Assembly (NCBI GenBank): GCA_016703155.1
Contig: JADJCP010000001.1
Coordinates: 248,001 to 312,000 of the forward strand
Reading direction: 5' to 3'
From: Hydrogenophilales bacterium
Lineage (GTDB): Bacteria; Pseudomonadota; Gammaproteobacteria; Burkholderiales; Thiobacillaceae
DNA: 64,000 bases
In this document: piece by piece, positions 16,623 through 25,405 of the stretch
Numbering within the stretch: the first letter of the stretch is position 1
How the letters are laid out: each line of letters starts with the position of its first letter
Made by a program: the position numbers and the translations under genes
Notes under the pieces: generated by a model
Seen by the model: only the letters and a program-made list of their open reading frames with translations
The model's database searches: none
Told to the model about the DNA's origin: nothing

Positions 16623-17378
16623 CGCCCAGGTCAGCGTGATCATGCCGGCCCGCAACGGCGAAAGATATATCGAGTCCGCTTTGCGATCGCTCCTGCGTGA
16701 GCGCGCGCTGGGGCTCGACATCATCGTCGTCGACGACGCATCGACCGATGGGACGGCGGCGATAGTACGCTGCATCGCCGCCTCCAACCCCGGCGTGCGC
16801 TTGCTCGACGGCCCCGGCCAGGGGTCTCGCAGGCACGCAACGTCGGCCTCGCGGCGGTCCCGCCCGAGCGACCCTACATCACATTCCTCGACTGTGACGA
16901 CCTCAACGTTCCCGGCCGGATCGGCCGTCAACTGGCTTTTCTGCAAAGCCATCCGGAAATACGCTGCGTCACCGGGTTGATCCAGTTCTTCGAGGCCGCG
17001 GATGAAGACAACTGCCGCCCGCTACCCGGAAGCCGGACTTTCACGGTCGCCGGAGTCCTGCTTTGCGCGGCCCTTTACCGCAAGGCCCTGTTCGATGAAC
17101 TCGGCGGATTCTGCAACGACATGCGCTTTGGCGAGGATATCGATCTATTCCTGCGCATGATCGAGGCCCGCGTGCCAGTTCACGTCGAGGACGAGATCGC
17201 CACCCTGTACAGACGCCACGCCGGCAACATGACCAACGACCTCGTCATGACCCGCAGAGGCTTCGCCGATGCCATCCGCCGCTCCGTGGCGCGCCGGCGC
17301 GTCACGGGTGCGACCGTCGATCTGGGCAGCTTCTTCCAGGCCCGCAATAAGGGCGAGCACAGGTTCCAGCATGGTTGA
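16615..17378 (+). CDS. GT2 glycosyltransferase, broken by a 1-base deletion (module 1)
   Basis: Starts MTDAQVSVIMPARNGERYIESALRS with the GT-A nucleotide-binding strand DIIVVDDASTDGT. At 16821-16824 the run GGGG should be GGGGG: restoring one G joins GPGQG to VSQARNVGLAA, the usual GT2 motif, and continues through FLDCDDLNVPGR (DxD region) to the stop at 17376-17378, about 254 residues in all. As written the frame ends early. The lesion sits directly after CCAGG. A sequencing error is likelier than a true pseudogene, since both halves are well conserved. Confidence 0.75.
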
Positions 17379-18054
17379 AAACTATAGTGTCGTCGTCCCC
17401 GCCTACAACGCCGCCGGCACCATCGCGGAGACACTGGATTCGATCCTGCGGCAGTCCGTGCCGCCCGCCGAGATCATCGTTGTCGACGACGGCTCGACGG
17501 ATGCCACGGCGCAGGTCGCGCGCGCCCGCGATCCATTGGTCACGCTGATATCGCAGACGAACCGGGGGTGCGGCGCCGCCAGCAACACGGGCATCGCCCG
17601 CGTCACCACCGACTACATCGCCTTCCTCGACGCCGACGACATCTGGCTGCCCGACAAGGCCCGCCGGCAATTGGCGGCATTCGCCGCGACACCCGCCTTG
17701 AGCGGCGTTTTCAGCCGCGTGCGGCTATGCCGACAACCGTCTACCGAACCCGATCAGGGCAGCGTCATCGACCTTTGGTCCAGGACCACGCTGATGATCA
17801 GGACCACCGCCGCCAGGCGCATCGGCGACATGATCGACCCGCCGGGAATGCGCGGCGACATGGTCGACTGGATCGCCCGCGGCCGTGATCTGGGCATGGA
17901 GTTCGAGATGCTCCAGGATACCCTGGCACTGCGTCGTATCCGTCCGGGAAGCCTCGCGTTCGGTCGGGATGCCGACAAGGATCGCGGCTATCTGATCGCC
18001 GTCAAACGGGCCCTCGACCGCCGGCGCGCCGGACAATCCGACGACGTCGCCTGA
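17371..18054 (+). CDS. GT2 glycosyltransferase (module 1)
   Basis: 227 residues, GT-A fold. YSVVVPAYNAAGTIAETLDSILRQS and EIIVVDDGSTDAT form the nucleotide-sugar site, NRGCGAASNTGIA and FLDADDIWLP (DxD) the metal and donor site. The C-terminal part is short, so acceptor specificity cannot be guessed. Its ATG overlaps the preceding glycosyltransferase stop by eight bases. It is the last gene of the plus-strand module; downstream is the sugar-dehydrogenase fragment. Confidence 0.85.
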   Translation: MVENYSVVVPAYNAAGTIAETLDSILRQSVPPAEIIVVDDGSTDATAQVARARDPLVTLISQTNRGCGAASNTGIARVTTDYIAFLDADDIWLPDKARRQLAAFAATPALSGVFSRVRLCRQPSTEPDQGSVIDLWSRTTLMIRTTAARRIGDMIDPPGMRGDMVDWIARGRDLGMEFEMLQDTLALRRIRPGSLAFGRDADKDRGYLIAVKRALDRRRAGQSDDVA

Positions 18055-18142
18055 GACCTGGGTCCACCGGGCGGCTTGATGCTGGTAACCCAGAGAACCG
18101 ACAGCTTGGTGATACTCACCTCCAACTACTAACCGATCCTGC

Positions 18143-18463
18143 GACTATGAAGCTCCGGTCGGCGGCGGAATCCACGCGCCTCGCTTCACCGAACCCGTGG
18201 GTGTGTGGGCGCCGGAGGCGATCGCCCCCAGCGGCCTGCTGTTCTACACCGGCAACGGCTTTCCGCATTGGCGAGGCCATCTTTTCATGGGCGCGCTGGT
18301 GGGTACCGCGCTCTGGCGCATCGAACTGGATGGCGACCGTGAGGTCGCCCGGGAACGACTCTTCGCCGATCTCGGGGAGCGCATCCGGGACGTCGAGCAG
18401 GGTCCGGACGGCTGGCTGTATCTGCTTACCGACAGCGGCAAGTTGATTCAGGTCCGGAATTGA
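18143..18463 (+). pseudogene. C-terminal fragment of a PQQ-dependent sugar dehydrogenase (YliI/Asd-like)
   Basis: In one frame the sequence reads DYEAPVGGGIHAPRF, then APSGLLFYTGNGFPHWRGHL and ERIRDVEQGPDGWLYLLTDS, typical of the last blades of soluble aldose dehydrogenases. There is no start codon and a stop lies shortly upstream, so only about the last 105 residues survive. The 3' end overlaps the 3' end of the opposing glycosyltransferase gene by 38 bases. It appears to be a remnant of an older locus displaced by the surrounding modules. The stretch 18055-18142 before it holds nothing recognisable. Confidence 0.75.
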
Positions 18464-19871
18464 CCACTTCGGATAAGCTACGGCCGGCCAGCAGACGCTC
18501 AGGAAGGCCCCGCGCCAGCGCGGCGCCGAATTCCGCCTCGGCCTGATCGCACCGCCTCGCCTGCTGGAGCAACAAGGCCGCCCAAAAGCGCAGGTGAGGA
18601 TCCTCCGGGTAGGCATTGCGATAATGCAGCACGCCGCCCTCGCCTTGGCTGAGCAGCGGATTGGCATGTGCAATGACGCGGTGCGCCCGGTCCAGGTCGG
18701 CGGGAGCGCCGGTGCCCCGCAAACTTGTGGCGAATGCCCCGGCGTATTCGCCCAGACTCTGCACGAACCCGCCGGCACGCGAGGCGCAGGATGCTTGAAG
18801 TCTGGTCCGGGTCCGTTTTGCCTGGCGCAGGGTATCGCGGTACTGGCTCCAATGCGCTACAGCGTTGCGCCGCGGGTCGAAATGCCGGCGCGCGTAGGCC
18901 CGGGCGGCCTCGCCGAGACGGCGCCGCAAGGCCGGGTCGGAGACCAGCCTATTGAGCGCGGCGACATACTCGGATTCCGTCCGCGCCAGCAGCCCTGTCC
19001 GCTCATGCCGCACCAGCGCGGGCAAGCCGCCATAGGCCATCACCACGGGGGGAAGACCGACCCACATGGCCTCCTGCACTGCCTTTTCGCTGGTTGCGTA
19101 GGTATATTCGGCCAATGGATAACCGAACACGTCCATGCGGCTGAAAGCGTCGGCGATGTCCTCGATCGGACCCGTCACCTCGAAACGGCCGGCCAATCCC
19201 AGGCTGTCGGCATGTTCGGCGAGACGCGCCTCGCCACCGCCGCCACCGCAGACCAGGAAGCGCACCGTGTCGTCCCGCAGCGCGGAGGCCATCTCGACGA
19301 AACGCGGATGCATCTTGCTGCCGTTCACGGTCCCCAGGTAGCCGACCACGACACCCGGGTGGGGCCGCGCTGCAAAATATTCCAGACGATCCATGTCGGC
19401 GATCGACAGCAGTACGGCAACCGCTTTCCCCCGCGCGCGCGCGGCGACCGCGGCGCCCGTGGCCCGGCTCAACCGGCTGGTCAGGAACAGGGCATCGGCA
19501 AATGTGCCGAGCTCCGCCGGCACGACCTGCGGTGCGCCATTGCCCAGCACGCAAACATTCAAGATCACCCGGGCCGGCGGCCACTCGAAGTCGCGCAACA
19601 GCGCCCACAATGCCGGGTGATTCCAGAAATGGACCAGCACCAGATCGGCCCCGGCGATAGCCCCGGCAACGGCATCCGGCTCCGGGGCTATCGTCATGCG
19701 CAGGCCCGCCCGTCGCGCCGCTACCAGCAGACGCGGATTGACCGGCTTATCAAGGACCAGGACGCTTTCCTCGAAGGCCTGGCCCGACTCGCGGGCCAGC
19801 TTCGCCAGGGCGACGATATTTCGCTCGGGACCGCCACCCGTCCATCGCGGGCAGATATGCAGGATCTTCAT
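18426..19871 (-). CDS. GT4-type glycosyltransferase (module 2)
   Basis: 481 residues, GT-B fold. N-terminal MKILHICPRWTGGGPERNIVALAKLA is the glycine-rich acceptor-side loop; the C-terminal half has VVGYLGTVNGSKMHPRFVE, VTGPIEDIADAFSRMDVFGYP and EAMWVGLPPVVMAYGG with EKAVQEAM (E-x7-E-type region) that binds the nucleotide sugar. About 100 residues after the catalytic domain form an Arg/Ala-rich helical tail that looks TPR-like (EDPHLRFWAALLLQQARR). It starts by ATGA overlap with the GT2 gene upstream. A longer ORF back to 20306 is a shadow of that gene. Confidence 0.82.
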   Translation of the reverse strand: MKILHICPRWTGGGPERNIVALAKLARESGQAFEESVLVLDKPVNPRLLVAARRAGLRMTIAPEPDAVAGAIAGADLVLVHFWNHPALWALLRDFEWPPARVILNVCVLGNGAPQVVPAELGTFADALFLTSRLSRATGAAVAARARGKAVAVLLSIADMDRLEYFAARPHPGVVVGYLGTVNGSKMHPRFVEMASALRDDTVRFLVCGGGGGEARLAEHADSLGLAGRFEVTGPIEDIADAFSRMDVFGYPLAEYTYATSEKAVQEAMWVGLPPVVMAYGGLPALVRHERTGLLARTESEYVAALNRLVSDPALRRRLGEAARAYARRHFDPRRNAVAHWSQYRDTLRQAKRTRTRLQASCASRAGGFVQSLGEYAGAFATSLRGTGAPADLDRAHRVIAHANPLLSQGEGGVLHYRNAYPEDPHLRFWAALLLQQARRCDQAEAEFGAALARGLPERLLAGRSLSEVVNSGPESTCRCR

Positions 19872-20557
19872 GGCCCGGCCTGCCGCTTGCGATGCGCGAC
19901 AAAACGGCGCGCCACACTCAACAATTCCTTCCGGTAGGTCTGCACATCGCCGGACAAGCTGCCCTGCCGCAGGCCTTTGTACGGTACGACCTGGGGAATG
20001 CATGCCAGCAGATGACCGGAGAGGTGCAAGCGGACGAACCAATCGCTGTCGGCGCCTATGGTCAGGGTCTCGTCGAACGGTCCCACCGCCATCAGGGTCG
20101 CCCGGTGGATCAGCAGGGCACCCGGGGTATATCCCGTCCGGGTCCGGCCCAGGCGGGATGCCTGCCGCGCCGTCAAGTCCGACTCGTCGGCCGCTTGCCC
20201 GAGTACCTGGCCGATGACCGCCCCGCAGTCGTGGCGTGTCGCGGCATAACGCACGGCCAGCGAATCGTCCGGCCAATGATCGTCGGCGTCGCAGAAGGCC
20301 AGCCAATCGCCTTTGCTGGCCTCCACGGCGGCATTGCGGGCATTCGCTAGTCCGCTGCCATTTTGCCGCAGCAGCGAAACGCCGGGCCGGTTTTCCAGCA
20401 AGCCAAGACTGCCGTCGCGGGATCCGCCGTCGATGGCGATGATCTCGGCCGGCCTGAGTGTCTGTCTCTCGACGGCGCGCAAGGTCTGTTCCAGCGTACC
20501 GACATTATCGAGTACCGGAATCAGGACCGAAATCGCGGGCTCGCGGGCAGCGCTCAT
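19868..20557 (-). CDS. GT2 glycosyltransferase (module 2)
   Basis: 229 residues. AISVLIPVLDNVGTLEQTLRAV, EIIAIDGGSRDGS and FCDADDHWPDD (DxD) are the GT-A landmarks, with NGSGLANARNAAVEAS between them. Overlaps its neighbours by four bases at both ends (ATGA), so it is translationally coupled in the minus-strand module. Donor and acceptor unknown. Confidence 0.87.
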   Translation of the reverse strand: MSAAREPAISVLIPVLDNVGTLEQTLRAVERQTLRPAEIIAIDGGSRDGSLGLLENRPGVSLLRQNGSGLANARNAAVEASKGDWLAFCDADDHWPDDSLAVRYAATRHDCGAVIGQVLGQAADESDLTARQASRLGRTRTGYTPGALLIHRATLMAVGPFDETLTIGADSDWFVRLHLSGHLLACIPQVVPYKGLRQGSLSGDVQTYRKELLSVARRFVAHRKRQAGP

Positions 20558-21632
20558 AGGCTTGTCAACGCCGCTTCCAGTGGCTGCAACAGCCTGGCGA
20601 GTTCCGGACTCGGCGGGCAGACCGCCTTGAACTGGCTCAGCGCGCGCAGGGCATCGTCCGGGTACAGGAACGGCAACAGATGCGCCTGTACCGCCTCGCC
20701 ACGCCCGGCCTCGGGGCGCCGGTGGATCCCGGTTCTGTATATCCGCCGCGCCGCCATCGGCTGGCGGATGCGGTCCAGATAGTCCAGGAGTATCGTCAGC
20801 CGCGCCAGTTCGGCCCGCGGCGTTTGCCAGACACGCGGCGGGTGGCCGGCCAGCCGGCCCACCGGGGTATGCGCCTTGAGGTGATCTGCGCGTGCATGGT
20901 GTGTCGAATCACCGCCATAACCTGTATGGCAGACGAGATTGACCGGTGGAATCACCGCCAGGCCACCCAGAAGCATGCGTCGGCAGGTCCATTCGTTATC
21001 CCAGTCCATGGGCGCCGCGCCCTCGAACTGTTGCCTCAGTGCCGCCAGATGCGCCTCCGTGCAGGCATCCTGGATTTCCCGCTGCCCATCGACCCGCCAC
21101 GGCCGGCGACCGTCCGCGCGCTGGAAACCGCCCAGCGCGAGCCAGGCTCGCCGCCAGCTGGCGAAGCCCCACAGACCGCCGGCGATGCTCAGATAATTAT
21201 CGGCCCGATCCGGGCCCGACCATGCCCCCAGCTCATTGCGGCCACTCACCTGCATGACGCGGAAGTTGTCCGCATAGACCGACAACATGCGCCCTGCCCA
21301 GGGAAAAATTCCGGGCTGGGCAGCAGATCATCCTCCAGGATAATGGCATGTTCCTCCTGCCCGAATATCCAGGCCAGGCCACTCAGCACACGCGGGGTGC
21401 AGCCCAGGTGCCGGTCGCCATGGCATCGCGACACGCGGCACGGCCAATCGACGCCATCGAGCACGCGGCGAACCGCGGCGCACTGCCCGGCATCCTCGGG
21501 CTTATCCTGCCTGGGACCATCCGTCACGAACAGCAGTCGCCCAGGCCGTAGATCGCGCAGCACGGCCAGCAGCGCCTCGGTCCGTGCCGGCCGGTTGTAG
21601 GCGAATACCGCGATCGGCGTCTCGAATGCCAT
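20554..21632 (-). CDS. HlpA-type glycosyltransferase, broken by a 1-base deletion (module 2)
   Basis: The N-terminal frame (from 21632) reads TPIAVFAYNRPARTEALLAVL and AIILEDDLLPSPEFFP, a GT-A-like fold often annotated as hemolytic protein HlpA-like. At 21300-21303 one C is missing: restoring it joins SPEFFP to WAGRMLSVYADNFRVMQ and the rest of the chain (GLWGFASWRRAW, MDWDNEWTCRRMLLGG) to the stop at 20554, about 359 residues. The deletion abuts a CCTGG. Both parts are otherwise intact. It lies between the HprK-like gene and the GT2 gene. Confidence 0.78.
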
Positions 21633-21635
21633 CGC

Positions 21636-22592
21636 TCAAGCGCGTTCGAGAAGACCGCGAAGAGTCGTCGCGATCACATCCCGGTCCCAGGTCAGGCGCA
21701 TTTCGACCGCCGGGACCTGTCTGACCACCGCGGCCGCGGTGCGCAACCACTGGCCCCGGCTCACCGGCCCCAGATGGCCCTGCGCGGCGGCCAGGGTCAG
21801 CATGCGTAGCGCGTCCGCTCGATCCAGCGATTGGAGCCCGGGCTGGCCTTCACCCGCCGGAACCAGCGAGACCAGGGCTGCCAGCGGCGCCGAAGGTGAA
21901 AACAGGGCGGTATCGGGCAACAGCACGGCACGCTTGCCCTTGCTTGTGGTGCCCAGGAAAGGCCAGTCCGCCGCGCCCAGCCACGTCTGACTGTCCGGGT
22001 TCAACTTGGCGGTGGCGTAGATCCCATGGATGGTCGGCGGCCGGTCGTTGTGCGGGCTGGCTTCCAGAGCACACAGGTCGTCGCCGAGGAAGGAAAATCC
22101 CGCCCCCAGACAGGCCAGCGCGGTCGTCGATTTGCCGCGACCGGAGACCCCCAGAAGCAGGGCGCCCCGCCCGTGCCAGGCAATGCCGGCGGCATGCACG
22201 AGCGGCCTGCCGCGATGCGCCAGCCAGCTGCCGAGAGCAAACTTGCCCGGCTGCGAGGCGATATCGCCGTGATCGAGATCGCTGAGTCTCAGCCATGCAT
22301 CGAGTCGGCTGGTGGGTCGCGCGGTAAAACGTTCGGCATGCCAGGGGTTGTCGCCCAGCACCATCCGGGCGCCGTCCGAAGTCTGGTAGGTTCCTGGCGC
22401 GCAATCCCGCCAGGCCACGTCGCGCCGGGGATCGGATACGCCATGCAGGTGCAGCGTGGCGATGGCGCGCCCGTCCAGCGGAGCAACTCCGGCGGGGGGC
22501 GACGGCAGGCGCGCGAAGGCCGGCGCCAGACGACGCGAAGCCTCATCGCCACGCAAGTCCAGCCGCAGCCCCGCCAGGAGTAGGGAACGCAA
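21636..22592 (-). CDS. HPr-kinase-related ATPase (module 2)
   Basis: 318 residues from a TTG (22590-22592) preceded by AAGG. Walker A GVSGRGKSTTA at about residues 146-156, then GAGFSFLGDDLCAL with the aspartate pair, as in the HprK kinase domain. The N-terminal part carries DGRAIATLHLHGV and AWRDCAPGTYQTSDGARMVL. It shares general plan but little close identity with the kinase at 15561-16622, so the two are old paralogues or independent acquisitions. It lies nine bases after the PqqD-like gene, as in module 1. Confidence 0.8.
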   Translation of the reverse strand: MRSLLLAGLRLDLRGDEASRRLAPAFARLPSPPAGVAPLDGRAIATLHLHGVSDPRRDVAWRDCAPGTYQTSDGARMVLGDNPWHAERFTARPTSRLDAWLRLSDLDHGDIASQPGKFALGSWLAHRGRPLVHAAGIAWHGRGALLLGVSGRGKSTTALACLGAGFSFLGDDLCALEASPHNDRPPTIHGIYATAKLNPDSQTWLGAADWPFLGTTSKGKRAVLLPDTALFSPSAPLAALVSLVPAGEGQPGLQSLDRADALRMLTLAAAQGHLGPVSRGQWLRTAAAVVRQVPAVEMRLTWDRDVIATTLRGLLERA

Positions 22593-22601
22593 CGGGGCGC
22601 C

Positions 22602-23054
22602 TTAAAGTTCTGGCAGACGGGGCCAGCCGGCGTCCGGATCGACATCATGGATGGGGTCCATGCTGATGATCTCGGAAATATCGTCGTACTGTTCGAGGGT
22701 CGGCGGCGCGTAAGCCTGGGCAGCCGCCAGCCAGGCCAGCGGCAGCGATTCGCCCGACGCGGGTGCTTCCAGTCCCGCCAGAAAAACCTCGGCCTGGGTC
22801 AGCGCACCCAGCAGTCCGGCCACGGCGTCGCCGGCCGCGTCGCCGAATCGCCGCCGTATCTGTTCCAGCAAGTCGGCCAGGCGCACACCGGCGCACAGGC
22901 CATCCCAAAGGACTGGCCCGAAGCCGCCCAACAGCAACAGACGGCCATTCAGGGTGTCTATGATCATCGTTTCGCCATCGACGGTTTCGTGCGTAAACCG
23001 TTGGCCGTCCACCATCAGAAATTCATTCACGTTGTCGCCTCGTCGTTCCATCAT
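22602..23054 (-). CDS. PqqD-like protein with conserved DPIHDVD tail (module 2)
   Basis: 150 residues at most; ATG at 23054 or 23051, or a later GTG. Residues 12-85 have a PqqD-like beta hairpin and winged helix (MIIDTLNGRLLLLGGFGPVLW). The tail reads YDDISEII and then DPIHDVD-x3-GWP near residue 133, the same motif as in module 1, with a few residues after it. No cysteine cluster or catalytic residue is seen. It is the first gene of the minus-strand module and is divergent from the nucleotidyltransferase gene across 129 bases. Confidence 0.75.
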   Translation of the reverse strand: MMERRGDNVNEFLMVDGQRFTHETVDGETMIIDTLNGRLLLLGGFGPVLWDGLCAGVRLADLLEQIRRRFGDAAGDAVAGLLGALTQAEVFLAGLEAPASGESLPLAWLAAAQAYAPPTLEQYDDISEIISMDPIHDVDPDAGWPRLPEL

Positions 23055-23183
23055 TGAATTCTACCGGCACGGCCTGATCATCGGGCAGCACGCCCCGAAA
23101 CCTTATATCACCTGCTGCATCGATACGATAACAGGTAGCATTAAGCCCGCCCGACCAAAGTAATCGTCGATAAAAAAGACCCC

Positions 23184-24866
23184 ATGAGCCTACTCACCCA
23201 CTTCGAAGACGTACCCGAACTCGACCCGACACACCGCTGGCTGGTCGAGGCCCTCCTGCCCGAGTCCCCAAGGAATGCGGAGTCTTTCCAGCGCTGGGTT
23301 GAACGCGTTGATTTCGATAAGCTGGACCGTGGGTCGTTACGGCTCGTGCCGGCGCTGTACGACCGTTTCCGCGAGGATCCACTCTGCGGCCCCTATCTCG
23401 GCCGCATGAAAGGCATCTATCGCTTTTTCATGTTCCGCACCAACCTGCTCGCCGCCGATGCGCGCCGGGCGATCGAGGCGCTCGCCGCGTCGGGCCTGGA
23501 ACTCCTGCTTTTCAAGGGCATCAACCTCGCCCTGCGCTACCACGGCAACCTGGCCCTGCGCCCCATGGACGATGTCGATATCCTGGTGAGGCCCGAGGAT
23601 ATCCCGAAAGCCGAAGCGGTCCTCCTAGCGCAGGGCTGGCGATACCGCTACGCGGACAGCAAGAAACCACGGGACATCCATTCCCACGATTACATCAACG
23701 CCAACCAGCGCGGTTTCGATATGCACTGGTACACGCTCTACGAATCGCCGACCGAGGCTATCGACCGGGGGGTCTGGGAACGCGCCGAGCATGCCGAATG
23801 GCAGGGCATCCCGGTACGCTGGATGGGCCGCGAGGATACGGTGCTGGTGGCGATGGTGAATGGCCTCCGCGAACCCGAAGCCATGCGCTTCGAATGGATC
23901 CTGGACGTGGCGAAGGTCATCACGGCCCGGCCCGGGTTCGACTGGGCGATTGTCTGGGCAGAGGCCGGCCGGCGGCAACTCCAGCGCAGCGTTTTCGACG
24001 CCATGCTGCTGTTGAACCACCTGGCGCCCGACCTGGTCCCGACCGCGCTGCTGCATGCGTTCATGGATACGGATGACGACCTGGCCAGAAGTCTCCTCGC
24101 GCCCCTGATCACCGAGAATCGGACGCACATGCTCGACCTGACGCAGCGCACAAGACTCAATGCCATCCTGCTTCCAAAGCAGGCAGGACAAAACTGGTTT
24201 TCGCGCTGGCGTGCCCGCCGTCCAATCTACGAACAACTGTCCGAAGCCCCGTCCGCGCCAAAGCATATCGCTTTTACCACCGACGCCGGAGGCGAAATCG
24301 ACTCGCTCCACCTGCATTGGCAGCACCTGCCACTGCTGGCGACGCTCTTCTCGCTACAGTATCCGTCCCTGGCAGCCGAACTGGCCACACGCCACGTGCC
24401 GCCCGGAGAAGGCTGGCTGGCGATCACCCCGGGCACGCTCGGCCTGCCGAAAAGCGACGTGCTGCCTGGCTACCATGCGCGGATCCGTCTTGCCGACGAC
24501 ACAGGCGGCCTGACGATACCGGCCGGCGAAGCCGGCGAGGTCAAGCTCTCAGTCATCAACGATTCCAAACACTGCTGGTATGTCCGCCCAAACAGCCCGG
24601 CGCTGTATGGCGTTTCCTATCACATCCATGGCCTGGATGGCGAGTTGCTTGCCTGGGATCAGCCACGCACGTATTTCCTGCGGGCCCGGCCGAATTACCT
24701 AACCTTTGTCGCTCCCGGACAGAGACTTTCCTGTCGCATGAAAATACACGCACCGTACAAGCCGGGCCGCTACAGGCTGCAACTGGATGTGCTCCAGGAA
24801 ACCATATTGTGGTTTTCTGGCCAGGGCATCACCTTTCCCAGCGTCGATCTTGAAGTCATCGAGTAG
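23184..24866 (+). CDS. Nucleotidyltransferase-family protein (PF14907 type)
   Basis: 560 residues. Residues 95-300 fit the uncharacterised nucleotidyltransferase family PF14907: ELLLFKGINLALRYHGN, LRPMDDVDILV (metal-binding aspartates) and DMHWYTLYESP. The C-terminal 160 residues form a beta-rich domain with YHARIRLADDTGG and GRYRLQLDVLQETILWF, resembling the domain often attached to sugar-modifying enzymes. Members accompany HprK-like kinases and PqqD-like proteins in RiPP-like clusters, where one (PsmN of the pseudomycoidin cluster, from memory) modifies a phosphorylated product. That suggests action downstream of the two kinases here, but the substrate is unknown. Confidence 0.78.
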   Translation: MSLLTHFEDVPELDPTHRWLVEALLPESPRNAESFQRWVERVDFDKLDRGSLRLVPALYDRFREDPLCGPYLGRMKGIYRFFMFRTNLLAADARRAIEALAASGLELLLFKGINLALRYHGNLALRPMDDVDILVRPEDIPKAEAVLLAQGWRYRYADSKKPRDIHSHDYINANQRGFDMHWYTLYESPTEAIDRGVWERAEHAEWQGIPVRWMGREDTVLVAMVNGLREPEAMRFEWILDVAKVITARPGFDWAIVWAEAGRRQLQRSVFDAMLLLNHLAPDLVPTALLHAFMDTDDDLARSLLAPLITENRTHMLDLTQRTRLNAILLPKQAGQNWFSRWRARRPIYEQLSEAPSAPKHIAFTTDAGGEIDSLHLHWQHLPLLATLFSLQYPSLAAELATRHVPPGEGWLAITPGTLGLPKSDVLPGYHARIRLADDTGGLTIPAGEAGEVKLSVINDSKHCWYVRPNSPALYGVSYHIHGLDGELLAWDQPRTYFLRARPNYLTFVAPGQRLSCRMKIHAPYKPGRYRLQLDVLQETILWFSGQGITFPSVDLEVIE

Positions 24867-24944
24867 GGAGTTGCGACACGTAATACCCCCATTCTCTGTG
24901 GATACAGATGGATTAAACAAGACTGGAATGGACTACAGCAGAAG

Positions 24945-24984
24945 TAAAAAAGAAAACGGAAACAACGTAAGCCGTTGTTTCCGT
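24945..24984 (-). terminator. Rho-independent terminator of ssrA
   Basis: On the minus strand ACGGAAACAACG / CGTTGTTTCCGT with loop GCTTA, then TTTTCTTTTTT. It lies 9 bases after the encoded CCA end of tmRNA. Confidence 0.92.
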
Positions 24985-24993
24985 TGTGTTTAA

Positions 24994-25353
24994 TGGTGGA
25001 GGCGGCGGGAATCGAACCCGCGTCCGCAAGCCCTCTACAAGAAGATCTACATACTTAGTCCGGTCGTTTGTATTTAACCCGCCTCACGCCGGCCGAACAG
25101 GCTTGAATTGGGCGAGCCACCTAGATTTAACGCTGAGCCAAGTGGCCCGATTCAGCGCGATCCCGTGTAAATGACTCCGCCGCTGGTTGCCCAGCCCGGC
25201 CCACGGGCCTGCCGGTGCGGAGTCTAGCCGTCAAGCGGCTAGAGCGTAAGTTTCGTCGTTGGCGACTATAAATTTCCAGTAGATTTACGAGGGAACTGGT
25301 CCTCGGTATGCACTTGCCTGCTTTGCAACCCACGTCGAAGCCAGGTCGCCCCC
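24994..25353 (-). ncRNA. ssrA: Transfer-messenger RNA
   Basis: About 360 nt. The 5' end GGGGGCGACCTGG and the 3' end with GGTTCGATTCCCGCCGCC-TCCACCA form the tRNA-Ala-like half with encoded CCA. The tag frame reads ANDETYALAA followed by TGA (about 25235-25265). It rescues stalled ribosomes together with SmpB. The tag type is that of betaproteobacteria. The 3' half points towards the accessory modules at 15-25 kb. Confidence 0.97.
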
Positions 25354-25360
25354 AGGTAAC

Positions 25361-25391
25361 TCTATGATGGGCCCGAACCGGGAAAGTTCAA
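25361..25391 (-). promoter_or_regulatory. Likely ssrA promoter
   Basis: -35 TTGAAC (25386-25391) and -10 TCATAG (25362-25367), 18 bases apart, place the start of transcription within a few bases of the tmRNA 5' end. Confidence 0.55.
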
Positions 25392-25405
25392 GGCCTGACT
25401 GGAAT

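Noticed and set aside
15081..24866. Lasso-peptide biosynthesis cluster
   Set aside because: PqqD, HprK-like and nucleotidyltransferase genes fit, but no asparagine-synthetase-like cyclase, transglutaminase-like protease or precursor peptide was found.
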